Assembly (NCBI GenBank): GCA_030142905.1
Contig: JASJOG010000475.1
Span: 1 to 64,000, forward strand
Origin: Heliopora coerulea
Lineage: Eukaryota; Cnidaria; Anthozoa; Scleralcyonacea; Helioporidae
Reading direction: 5' to 3'
Length of the DNA: 64,000 nucleotides
Shown: positions 24,501-37,319 of the stretch, piece by piece
How the letters are laid out: every line of letters starts with the position of its first letter
Position numbering within the stretch: position 1 is the stretch's first letter
Program-made: the position numbers and the translations under genes
Notes under the pieces: model-generated
Database searches by the model: none
Told to the model about the DNA's origin: nothing
What the model saw: the letters and a program-made list of their open reading frames with translations, nothing else

Positions 24501-27500
24501 GTAGGCATATTTTAAACGATAATATTCTTTCATTATACTGCTTAAATCCTGCTTCAATGTTTTAACTGCTATCTAAATTATCTTTCATTCAAATCAAGAG
24601 CTGGAACGAAGATATTGTAAATGAAAGACATAAATACTCGGCTTTATTTTTCCACAGTAATTATTCTACTAAGTTTTCTTAAAATTGTATTTGAGTGAGA
24701 TTATGTATTCTGCATATATATTTTTAGACAATGCACTATAACATGAAGTTCAACTATTTATCGCGGTTAATCTATTTTCAGGTAAAAGACGTATATTAAA
24801 AGTACCCAGTGATGTAACCAAGCCTTATTATGATAAGCTGATTGAGTCTGAGGAATCTAGTGAACTGAAAATCAAAGTAACTGGTAAGATATTTAAAGTC
24901 AAACTTTTAATGGCAGTTAAAATAATGTTGTGATCATCTCCTTTAGGATGGCTTCGATGTTATTCCAAAGTTCTTAAATAACAAAGGACTGTTACTAAGC
25001 ACTTAGTATTGTAGTCTTCTTAACAAGATACATCATGACGTCTGATGTATTTCTAGCACAAAAATCTTTACCTCCTTGGGAAGTAAGGAAATTTTGTTGA
25101 AAAGTTTTGGCACTCTCTGGAAGTTTTTTTCATTTCAAGAAACTATAAGACCAAAACATAAGTTTTTTCGAAATGCCTATGCATAACCTAAGAGGAGAAA
25201 AAGCAGCAATACCAATTTAACTAGAGACACTTAAGATATCATTAAAATGCATTTGTTCGGTCAGTTGACCAAAGCCTGGATACCTTTTCTAATGGATATT
25301 GTGTAAGTAGTAGATAAATTCGTTATTCAGTGAAAATATATCGGATAGAAGATACCAAGAAGATAGCGCTATCCATGCATTGAATAAACAACCCTCTGCA
25401 CTAGACACATTTTGTTTGCTAAATAGGAGTTATCCTTTGGTTACAAGTTATCCAAACTTTAAACAACAGAATTAAGTCTTAGTATCCAAATCATAAAGTG
25501 CTATTGTGCACTTTTGAGGTAGCAGATGGAGGATGGTCAAGGAGACGGCCTTACATTTTATTAGACGTTAAAATCAGGCGTCCTCTGAAGACTGATAAAC
25601 GGAAATTTTTTGTCTCTCGTACCTGATGATACGCAATACCTAAACGAATTTCATTTAACATGTTATTTGAGAATAAGAATGGTACATTATGGTAACTTTT
25701 TTTTATGAAGATTTAAGAACAATTTATGGTTTACCTCCAAACGTCTACGAACACGCTTGTATGATGTTAAACATGCCCATTCCGGATGGAGATTGTGAAG
25801 TATTGGCAGAATACTTGGGGTACTCTGCTAAACAACTATCCAGATTCAAACAGTCGAAGAATCCTGCAGACGCCATTTTGTTTCATTGGGCTACCCAACC
25901 TGGAAATGGTTTAGACAGACTTATTGAAATCCTTAAGAAGATGAAAAGACATGACGTTGTCGAAACTCTTGAAGGAAAAGGTAACTCTCATTTTCACGGT
26001 AAACAACAAAGCAAAACAACATATAGAAGTAGATGAACGATCTTCAAGCTGGATACTCAGAAAATGATATCTGAGCCCCAGACGGGGATCGAACCCGCAA
26101 CCTTCTGATGACCGGTTAGACGCTCTAACCATTGAGCTATCGAGACTCAGATGGCGAGCTAAGTTGCAAATTCGATATATATATATGTGCGACCTAAGCG
26201 GAAGCCACTATATATTGATAATGATTGAAGCAGTTTGATGTTTAGGAAACATGAGAGCTTGGATATATTGAAGTAGATGAACGATCTTCAAGCTCGATAC
26301 TATCTACTTCAATATATCCAAGCTCTCATGTTTCCTAAACATCAAACTGCTTCAATCATTATCAATATATAGTGGCTTCCGCTCAGGTCGCACATATATA
26401 TATATCGAATTTGCAACTTAGCTCGCCATCTGAGTCTCGGTAGCTCAATGGTTAGAGCGTCTAACCGGTCATCAGAAGGTTGCGGGTTCGATCCCCGTCT
26501 GGGGCTCAGATATCATTTTCTGAGTATCGAGCTTGAAGATCGTTCATCTACTTCAATATATCCAAGCTCTCATGTTTCCTAAACATAAAACAACATATAG
26601 TTGATATACTTATGTAATGAACATGGACATAATTATTCTGTGTTTTATTCCGTCGCTCACCTTTGAATTCCATCTTATACATCCTGTTTTGCAATAGTTA
26701 GGTATTTAGGCTGGGGTGCTGTATAATTTCGATCACTCTGATGATGTTACTTGCGTAATAAAAATTTTTATGTCTTTAGCACATTTGCGTCCCTATGAGT
26801 CTTTTTAAAGTTATATGTTGGGCTATAGTTTTTATCACAAGAATTTTCTTTACACCTGATACTTCCACCGCCACAATTTTGATTTTAGCTTATTTATATA
26901 AACATATGCATATATATATAACATAAGGCTATAGCCGAGTGTTTTAGATCCGATAAGGCACGGACTGCGAGTATTTTAGATGGCTTCTAAAATGGACCAT
27001 TTAATACGCTAATTCGCGAAGAAAGTTTGGAAATTTACTTTTTTTAAGCCGAAAAAGATGAACTTCTTTACATATAAAGGTACATGTGTCTTTATTACAT
27101 ATAAAGACACGACACGGTTATGATTTTCTTTTGAATTTTCCTCATAAATTTTTAATGAATTTTATATGTAAAATTTAAAAACCGAGCTGAAGTACTTTAT
27201 CGGGATTTAAAACACGAGGCGATAGCCGAGTGTTTTAGACCCGATAAAGCACGAACTGGGAGTTTTTTAAATGTCTTATGAAATTCACCTCTTAATACGC
27301 TAATTCGTGAAGAAAGTTTGGAAATTTATCTTTCGTAAGCCAAAAAAATTGAACTATATATATCTTAAAAAATTCATTAAGAATTCATGAGGAAAATACA
27401 AAAGAAAATCATATTCCGGTTTCCGTCGATTGGCCAGATCTCTCTTACTGACAAGTAAAATGGTCTGGAGTAAAACAGTAGTAGACTGATACTGCTTGCT

Positions 27501-28785
27501 AAGAATTAACCCCACCTAGTCGTTTTAACTGAATTCTAAAACTATATTCCACTCTCTGGAAGCTTTTTTCATTTCAAGAAACTATTAGGCAGAACATGAA
27601 GTTTTCTTGGAAAAGCCTATGCATAACCTAACAGGAAAAAAGCAGCAATACCGATGAAACTAGAGACACCTAAGACATTATTAAAATGCACTTGTTCGGT
27701 CAGTTGCTCAAAGCCTGGATACCTTTTCTAATGCATATTGCGTAAGTAGTTGATAAATTCGTTATTCAGTGAAAAATTAACGGATAGAAGATAGCAAGAA
27801 GATAGCGCTATCCATGCATTGAATAAACAACCTTCTGCAGTAGACACATTTTGTTTGCTGAATAGGAGTTATCCTTTGGTTACAAGTTACCCAAACTTTA
27901 AACAATGGAATTCATTTAGTTTAGTACCCAAATCATAAAGTTTTATTGTGCACTTTTGAGGTAGAAGATGGAGGATGGTCTAGTGGACAGCCTTACATTT
28001 TATTAGACGTTAAAATCAGGCGTCCTCTGAAGACTGATAAACGGAAAATTTTTGTCTTTCGTATCTGATGATACGCAATACCTAAACGAATTTCATTTAT
28101 CATGTTATTTGAGAATAAGAATGGTACATTATGGTAACTTTTTTTTATGTAGATTTACGAACAATTTATGGTTTACCTCCAAACGTCTACGAACACGCTT
28201 GTATGATGTTAAACATGCCCGTTCCGGGGGGAGATTGTGAAGTATTGGCAGAATACTTGGGGTACTCTGCTAAACAACTATCCAGATTCAAACTGTCGAA
28301 GAATCCTGCAGACGCCATTTTGTTTCATTGGGCTACCCAACCTGGAAATGGTTCAGACAGACTTATTGAAATCCTTAAGAAGATGAAAAGACATGACGTT
28401 GTCGAAACTCTTGAAGGAAAAGGTAACTCTCATTTTCACGGTAAACAACAAAGCAAAATAACATATAGTTGATATACTTATGTAGTGGGCATTGACATAA
28501 TTATTCTGTGTTTTATTCCATCGCTCACCTTGGAATTCCATCTGATACATCGTGTTTTGCAATAGTTAGGTATTTAGGCTGGGATGCTGTATAATTTCAA
28601 TCACTCTGATGATGTTATTTATGTAGTGACGAAACGTTAGAAATAAAAATTTTTATGTCTTTAGCAAATTTGCGTCCCTATGAGTCTTTTTAGAGTTATG
28701 TGTTGGGCTATAATTTTTATCACAAGAATTTTCTTTACACCTGATACGTCCATCGCCACTGTTTTGATTTTGGCTTATTTATATA

Positions 28786-28825
<40 letters not shown>

Positions 28826-31800
28826 AGTGTGTGTGTGTGTGTGTTTGTGTGTAATATTTAAAAACCCTCTATCGGGACTTAAAGTACGAGGCTATAGCCC
28901 AGTGTTTTAGATCCGATACTGTGAGTTTTTTAGATGGCTTCTAAAATGGACCATTTTATACGCTAATTCGCGAAGAAAGTTTGAAAATTTACCTTTTGTA
29001 AGCCGAAAAAGATGAACTTCTTCACATATAAAGGCACATGTGTCTTTATTACACATAAAGACACGACATGGTTATGATTTTCTTTTGTATTTTTCTCATG
29101 AATTCTTAATGAATTTTATATGAAATATTTAAAAACCGAGCTGAAGTACTTTATCGGGATTTAAAACACGAGGCGATAGCCGAGTGTTTTAGACCCGATA
29201 AAGCACGAACTGGGAGTTTTTTAAATGTCTTATGAAATTCACCTCTTAATACGCTAATTCGTGAAGAAAGTTTGGAAATTTATCTTTCGTAAGCCAAAAA
29301 AATTGAACTATATATATTTATAAAATTCATTAAGAATTCATAAGTAAAATAAAAAAGAAAATCATATTCCGGTTTCCGTCGATTGGCCAGATCTCTCTTA
29401 CTGACAAGTAAAATGGTCTGGAGTAAAACAGTAGTAGACTGATACTGCTTGCTAAGAATTAACCCCACCTAGTCGTTTTAACTGAATTCTAAAACTATTC
29501 TCAAACCAAATAACAGCTTGAAAGAAAATAGTCTTCAGTACTCGACTTAATTTTCATCGATCATTTTGTAATTATGCCTTCAGTGTGTTTTAAATTGTAT
29601 TTGTAGACCATCAGATGCATGAATATAGTCTAAATGTACTTTAAAACAGCACATTTTAGTATTAAATTCATTTCTACTAAAGTCGGTTTGTGGTTTATTT
29701 ATTTTCTGGCCTAGAACATAGCTTCCGAAAGCCTAGTGGTGCAACCAAGCCGTATTCCGATAAGCTGATTGAGGATGAGGAGTCCAGTCTACCTAAAATC
29801 AAAGGAATTGGTAAGATATATTTAAAAAGACGGTAGAACGTCTAGTGTAAGTGAATGTAATGTGGTAATTATTTCAGTTTGATGAGTTTGATTATATGCC
29901 AAAGTCTTTAGTGGTCAAAAAGAGTCATTTCCAAGTACTTCTGGTTGTAGTTTTCTCTTTAACTTTAACTTAAATCTAGTTTTCAGAGATGCAACCAGGT
30001 TTTCTGTAAGGGAATTCAGTTCAATCATTTTTCTGCTACCCGTGGAAGTATTTTTCTATTTTAGAGCCTTGAAAAAGCACGAAAAATGCATTCCCCTTCA
30101 AAAATAATGAACAAAATAAATACAAACAAACAAAGAAAAAAAAAATAACGAAAAAATCCCCCACAATTTCCTTGAAAAAGATGCGGTATGTTTTGAAATA
30201 TAGGACTGTTTCACACGTGGAGGCAATTGCTTCCATTCTTTCCTGGTTGCGCCCCATACAATTTTCCATTGATAATTGCGACATTCGTTGTAAGACTCGT
30301 TTAGTTATTTGTGCTCTACCTAAACCACCTATTTTTAATTACGTTATTTTGCCGTTCACCCAAGATGACTATGTCCTTTGTCTTGTGAATCTCTGGGGGT
30401 TGAGTTGAAACGATCTATATAAGTTCGTTTTTGCCGTATGGACTTGCAACGTATCAGACAGAACTTAAATATTTCTTGGAAAAGTCTTTATATATCAAAA
30501 ATATGCAATAAAATACAGCTGTCCAAGTCTAACTAAATATGCTCCGACCTTCATTTAAACGCACTTGTTGGGTCGGTTTTTCAAAGTCTGGATACCTTTT
30601 CCGATGGATATACCGTAATGAGTAGATGAATTCGGTGTCAGTCAGTGAAAAATTAACGGAGTGAACGTAGAAAGAGGACAGTGCTGTCGTTCCTTTGAAT
30701 AACCAAACTTGTGCAGTGGACACATGTTGTTTGCTTAATAGGAATTATCCTCTGGTGACAAGTTAACCAGACTTTGAAAAACTTCCAATAAGAAATTGAA
30801 ATTGTTTAGCCATGTTTATATAGCGTGATGCAAACACGTGGAGAAGGTTGGGAGAATTTGAGTTATACAGCCATTTGAGAGTTCTCGCAACCTGTCCGAG
30901 TGTTTGCATCAGGCTATATTAACAGAACAAAACAGTTTCTATTTCTTTAATAAGATGAGCAAAGAAATGAACAATAATAATTGTGAATAGCCTGATATAA
31001 ACATCGTAACTGACCAATCATTGCGTGCGTAATAGGAAACGGTAAATGCTAAAAAGTATACAATAAAATAACGTTTCTGCAAGAAGCCTAGAAACGAGGG
31101 GGTGGAAAGGAGTTCAAGGATTGATTAAAGCGTTATACTGGTTTTTAGGTTGGGTTCAGAGCTATGGTTAGGATTAGAGTTCGTTTTAGGGTTTAAAATA
31201 GGTGGTAGATGTTTTGAAATACATACTTAGTTTCAATTCCTTATCAATTGATTCGTTTACAGTCTCTCCTCGAAACCTTATTTTAAGGTATACTTTTCGT
31301 CGAATTTTTATTGGAAGGTAAATTAGAGCAGGTTAGAAAAAACTATTCAGTTGATAACATCTATCATGTGAAAGAACCGATTACGTGGCTTGAAGGTAAT
31401 GTCGTCTACTTGTGAAATTTGCTGGCACCCATTTCTCAATTTAAATGGGCAATTTTTGTCTTTGCTGCATTTTCAGATCTCAGCTGTAACCCACAAACGA
31501 CTTTGATTGAAACTCTGATGAAGAGTGGAACGCGGATTTGTTTTGCCTGCAAAGTAGCAGTTAATTTTTCGCGGGAGTCTATCATTACTGAACAAGTGTC
31601 AGATATCGTTTGAAATAGGTTCATTAACCTTCAAGGGTTAACTTATTCCTAATACGCTAGAGTAGGAAGTTTAATAACTTGTTCAGGTTAAAAGTTTTTT
31701 GCGTCAGAATTTTAAATTCGAGCAACCGCAATTCTTTTACTGTCGGCAATTACGTTTGATAGTTGTCTTGCACTACAAGTCCTAAATCATTAACGTTGTG

Positions 31801-34800
31801 ATTCGGAGGGCTGGTTTAAAAACTAGTTACCCCCTACTGGTTTTATAACTACTCGAACATTTACTTATATTCATATCATTCCCACTATTACGACAGGGAG
31901 AAGCAAAGAAAGGTTTTCAATTCGTGACCTTGATCCATTGGTATACAACATCATCTGTAGAAAATTGAACTGGCCATATCCGGGTAAAGATTACAATGCA
32001 TTAGCAGGACACATGGGATACACCGCTGGCAAATTAAATACATTTCGATTGGAAAAAGATCCTTCCGATGCTCTCCTGTCCGACTGGGGAACCAAGTCTG
32101 AGAATGACGTCAACAAGCTGATAGTGTTCCTTAAAAAGATGGGAAAAGATGACCTCATTTGGTTATTGGAAGCAGAGGGTAATTTTTATCTATTTAAATC
32201 AATCTTCAGTTATGGCAAAATAGGTTCACGTATTTTCCGGCGCATTAATCGCCGTATCAAAATCACCTAACAACGCTACTACACTGTGTCTGAAGTTATT
32301 ATGCAAGAGTGATAATTTGAAATATATTTTTATGCGTTTTGCAAAACCTCACAGCAATCACACATATAATAAAGTGATATACAAGAAAACTATCTTCACT
32401 TGTATTTCAGTTGTTTCGGGCCCTGCTACGGTATTTCTAACAAAAATTTATAAAGTTGGGTGTCTGAAGGTATTATGCAAATGGGAATTTGTCTGACCAA
32501 ACACTGAGCTTTAGTGATGTTAATGGAATATTTACTGCCAGAAACCAATCTAACATTCTATTTATTTCTAAACATCAAACAATGGAATCATTTTACATGT
32601 AAATATATTCACCTTTTTTATCAATTATTTTAATAAGTAGATCATCCATTGAATTTGTGAGAGACTTCACTGTTTCAGGCTTGATTGCTGGACTTGCTTT
32701 TTTAATTGCCTCCCACAACTCTGACTGGCTTCTGTACTGTTTACCACCACTATACAGTTCCCTCTTTACCAGTGGCCACATGTTTTCAATCGGATTTAGA
32801 TCACGAGAGGACGATGGCCATTTCATTAATTTACTTCCTGTAAACCCCTTTTGAGCCAAAAAGTCAGAAGTACTTCGTGGCGCATGAGAGGGGGCATTGT
32901 CTTGCATGAAGACGCAGTCCTTCTTAGATTTTCGACTTTGAGCTTTGTACCATTTGAAGAATGTGTCTTCCAGTAAAACGCAATAGTTATCACTGTTTAG
33001 ATTCATTCCTTCATCCACTTTGAATGGCCCAATTACTTTGTCATTGACAATCCCTGTCCACATCATGATTCCACTACCTCCGTGTTGTCTCCTCAGCATT
33101 GGAGGAGCTTCCTTATCACAGAGAACCCACCCTTTAGACCAACCATACGGACCATCCAGAGTCACCCTTGATTCATCAGTAAAAATCAATTTACTAAAGT
33201 CAGTTTTCAAGTTCTCCCTGGCCCAATTCAAACGGTTCTGCATGTGTGTTTTATTGAGAGGAGGTCTACTAACTGATTTCTTGGCTGTGCTCATTGTTCA
33301 AAGGATTCTACACCTTTTATCACGTTTCACTCCCGTTATTCCTACCTTGTCAAACACTTCCGCGCTACTTAGTAGTGGATGCTTTGTTAGAATATGCTTC
33401 AATTTTTGTTTGTCTCTGTCGTTAATGTTCTTAAATCCTTTTTCTTTGCTTCTTACCCTCTATTTGTTTACGTCTTCCATTGCATTTATAACTATTCGAT
33501 GGTCTCTTCGTAATATCTTTGAAATTTCTAATGTTGTTTTTCCTTTAGCTAATAACTGCACAATTTCCTTTTTCTCAGTTGCTGATAAATCTTTCTTTTT
33601 GCCCATGTTAACTTTTTAAGTAAGAGATCGGCAGCGTTATAGCAGCATTAGCAGTGTTATTACACTTGCATAATAACTTCAGACACTGCTTTTCTAATTA
33701 GTTGGCTATTTTGGGAATAAATCAGACCAGTTCGTGTAACGTGCGTGTAAATATATTGGTATTAATTGCTTATATATCGCTTTATTATATGTGTGATTGC
33801 TATAAGGTTTTGAAGAACGCATACAAATATATTTCAAATTATCACTCTTGCATAATAACTTCAGACGCAGTGTAATTGATTTCAGTGGGCAATCGAACTC
33901 CCCAATTTTAATATGCTTATTCAGCGCTCTGAAGGCCGGGTTTTCTAAAAAGTTTAAGGATAAAAACTTCTTCGTGAATTAATGAACGTCATTGACATAA
34001 ACGTGAAAAAGAACTGGTACCAATACAAACCCTAGAAGGACACCATAAAGTATGTCAACAAAATCAGAGTTTTTATCACCAATAACTACATATTGCTTTC
34101 TATTTTTTAAATAATTTCTAAATCAGTCTAATTCTGTCCCTCTAATACTATAATAAGGAAGTTTTTATAATAAAATGTCATGACTTACTGTATCGAAAGC
34201 TTTCGACAAATCTAAAAACACTCCAATATTTTAAAAAAACACTCTAATATTTTAAAAAAACACTCCAATATTTTGTCTTTGTCAATTGCATCCGATATTC
34301 GTTGGGTAAAATGTACAGTTGATATTGTGGTGTTCCTCCTTTTACGAAATCCAAATTAAAATTTATATAATATAGAGTTAGCTTCAAGATGTTTATTAAT
34401 TGCTCTCAAACTATTTTTTTGAGACACAGGTCTGTAATTAGAAATTACTTGCTTATCCGCTTCTTTTAATAATGGTGTAACTTTAGCTACCGTCAAAATG
34501 TCCGGGGCAATTCCCATCTCAAGAAATGAGTTAAATATATAACATAGTGGAATATATAAATGTCCTGCTAAAATTTGAATAAACGTAGCACCAACTGGTA
34601 CAAAACCAGTAGCCTTAGAGCAATCCAAGTAATAGTTATATTCGAAGACTTTCGAAGGTGATACTTTTTCTAACGAGAAAGCTCCTAGAAAAGCTGACTT
34701 CATCCAGCACTTGAATGATTTACTTAGTTTTGCCAGTTTATTAACTAATTATGGTCCCAATTTTGTAAAATATCTGTGAAAAATATTAGCTGTCGTTAGT

Positions 34801-37279
34801 TTGCTTGTCTGCTTATTACCATTTACAGATACTTCTGATATATTAGAAAGGCTGTTTCGCTTCTTTAGGATCTCTTTTAACAAAAAGCAGTGGTTATTAT
34901 TCTGAAGAGCTGAGCGACCAGGAGTCTGGTGAACTTGCAACCAAAATAGTTGTTAAGAAATTTTAATATTTTGGTAGAACTTTTGATGATGGTGTGTGCG
35001 ATTTGTTATGAGCTAAGCTTGTTGAGTGGCAATGATGTTTATTCCAAGTCTCTTAAAAACGTTAGAATTCTGTAGAAATATTTGTAAATTTAACCGAGTT
35101 CTTGACATTAGCGAGATGCTTACGTCGTTGCGGCTTTTCCGCATGCGTTATGTGACAACTCAGTCATCACATGTAGATGGACAGCACTTACTGGTTAATT
35201 AGGGTTGCACATACCTAGTTGTCCCTCATAAATGAGGTGTTTGGGTCAAGTGCAGTTTAGCGGACCCCAGAAGTAATTAGGCAATCGCAGACTCAACTAA
35301 CCTAAATCTAATCCTATCTCGCACTTAGACTATAGGCATAATCAATGATTTTTATCAAATCAGGTCAACTTTAAATAAAACCATAATGTATGGTAACTGC
35401 TATGGAACTTAGTCGTCCAAAGCCATTTAAAGGACAATATTCTTTCATCATGCGGCTTAAATCCTGCTTAATTATTTTGACTGCTTTCTAAAATTACCTT
35501 CAAACCAAATGAAGAGCTGGGAACGAAGATATTGTGAATGAAAGGCATAAATACTGTACTTCATTGTTATTTTTCAACTGAAATTATTCTACCACGTTTT
35601 CTTAAAATTGTATTTGTGCGAGATTATATGCATGTATGCATTCTGCATATATTTTTAGACAACGCACTGTAACATCAACTTCAACTATTTATCGAGGTTA
35701 ATCTATTTCCAGATGAAAGACGTATATTAAAAGCACCCGGTAATGTAACCAAGCCTTATTATGATAAGCTGATCGAGTCTGAGGATTCCAGTGAACTGAA
35801 AATCAAAGAAACTGGTAAGACATTTATTGTCGAACTTTTAATGGCAGTGAAAATAATGTTGTGACCATCTTCTTTTGGGTGGCTTCGATGTTATTCCAAA
35901 GTTCTTAAATGACTAAAGGGTCTTTTCTAAGCACTTCGTATTGTAGTACTTCTTAACAAAATACATCATAACGTCTGATGTATTTCTAGCACAAAAACCT
36001 TTACCTCTTCGGGAAATAAGGAAAGTTAGTTGAAAAGTTTTGGCACTCTCTGGAAGCTTTTTTCATTTCAAGAAACTATTAGGCAGAACATGAAGTTTTC
36101 TTGGAAAAGCCTATGCATAACCTAACAGGAAAAAAGCAGCAATACCGATGAAACTAGAGACACCTAAGACATTATTAAAATGCACTTGTTCGGTCAGTTG
36201 CTCAAAGCCTGGATACCTTTTCTAATGCATATTGCGTAAGTAGTTGATAAATTCGTTATTCAGTGAAAAATTAACGGATAGAAGATAGCAAGAAGATAGC
36301 GCTATCCATGCATTGAATAAACAACCTTCTGCAGCAGACACATTTTGTTTGCTGAATAGGAGTTATCCTTTGGTTACAAGTTACCCAAACTTTAAACAAT
36401 GGAATTCATTTAGTTTAGTACCCAAATCATAAAGTTTTATTGTGCACTTTTGAGGTAGAAGATGGAGGATGGTCTAGTGGACAGCCTTACATTTTATTAG
36501 ACGTTAAAATCAGGCGTCCTCTGAAGACTGATAAACGGAAAATTTTTGTCTTTCGTATCTGATGATACGCAATACCTAAACGAATTTCATTTATCATGTT
36601 ATTTGAGAATAAGAATGGTACATTATGGTAACTTTTTTTTATGTAGATTTACGAACAATTTATGGTTTACCTCCAAACGTCTACGAACACGCTTGTATGA
36701 TGTTAAACATGCCCGTTCCGGGGGGAGATTGTGAAGTATTGGCAGAATACTTGGGGTACTCTGCTAAACAACTATCCAGATTCAAACTGTCGAAGAATCC
36801 TGCAGACGCCATTTTGTTTCATTGGGCTACCCAACCTGGAAATGGTTCAGACAGACTTATTGAAATCCTTAAGAAGATGAAAAGACATGACGTTGTCGAA
36901 ACTCTTGAAGGAAAAGGTAACTCTCATTTTCACGGTAAACAACAAAGCAAAATAACATATAGTTGATATACTTATGTAGTGGGCATTGACATAATTATTC
37001 TGTGTTTTATTCCATCGCTCACCTTGGAATTCCATCTGATACATCGTGTTTTGCAATAGTTAGGTATTTAGGCTGGGATGCTGTATAATTTCAATCACTC
37101 TGATGATGTTATTTATGTAGTGACGAAACGTTAGAAATAAAAATTTTTATGTCTTTAGCAAATTTGCGTCCCTATGAGTCTTTTTAGAGTTATGTGTTGG
37201 GCTATAATTTTTATCACAAGAATTTTCTTTACACCTGATACGTCCATCGCCACTGTTTTGATTTTGGCTTATTTATATA

Positions 37280-37319
<40 letters not shown>

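Larger units (their letters stand above)
27550..29370 (+). repeat. 1.8-kb near-identical block, copy 1 (partner 36044-37864)
   Basis: From cactctctgg onward this block matches 36044-37864, offset 8494. I noticed one substitution (tag/cag near 27838 against 36332) before differences accumulate past about 29370. It contains Death-domain exon 2 and flanking intron. The sequence outside the block is clearly more diverged. Confidence 0.88.

Noticed and set aside
26434..26506. Working tRNA-Thr (GGT) gene
   Set aside because: The cloverleaf is near complete, but the anticodon stem has a mismatch, several acceptor pairs are wobbles, and the unit is embedded in a dispersed element with degenerate sister copies. 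It is better explained as a tRNA-derived SINE.
28606..28660. Hammerhead ribozyme (ctgatga...gaaacg)
   Set aside because: The core-like words ctgatga and gacgaaacg are present at 28606-28655 and 37100-37150, but I could not pair stem II or stem III around them. The related copy near 26741 lacks the gaaa box.
28680..28910. 76-residue ORF with HIYIYIYIYIYM (and its copy at 37174)
   Set aside because: Half of it is translated AT/GT microsatellite, and it lies in an intron.
33020..33619. 199-residue plus-strand ORF
   Set aside because: It is antisense to the mariner transposase with no own domain.
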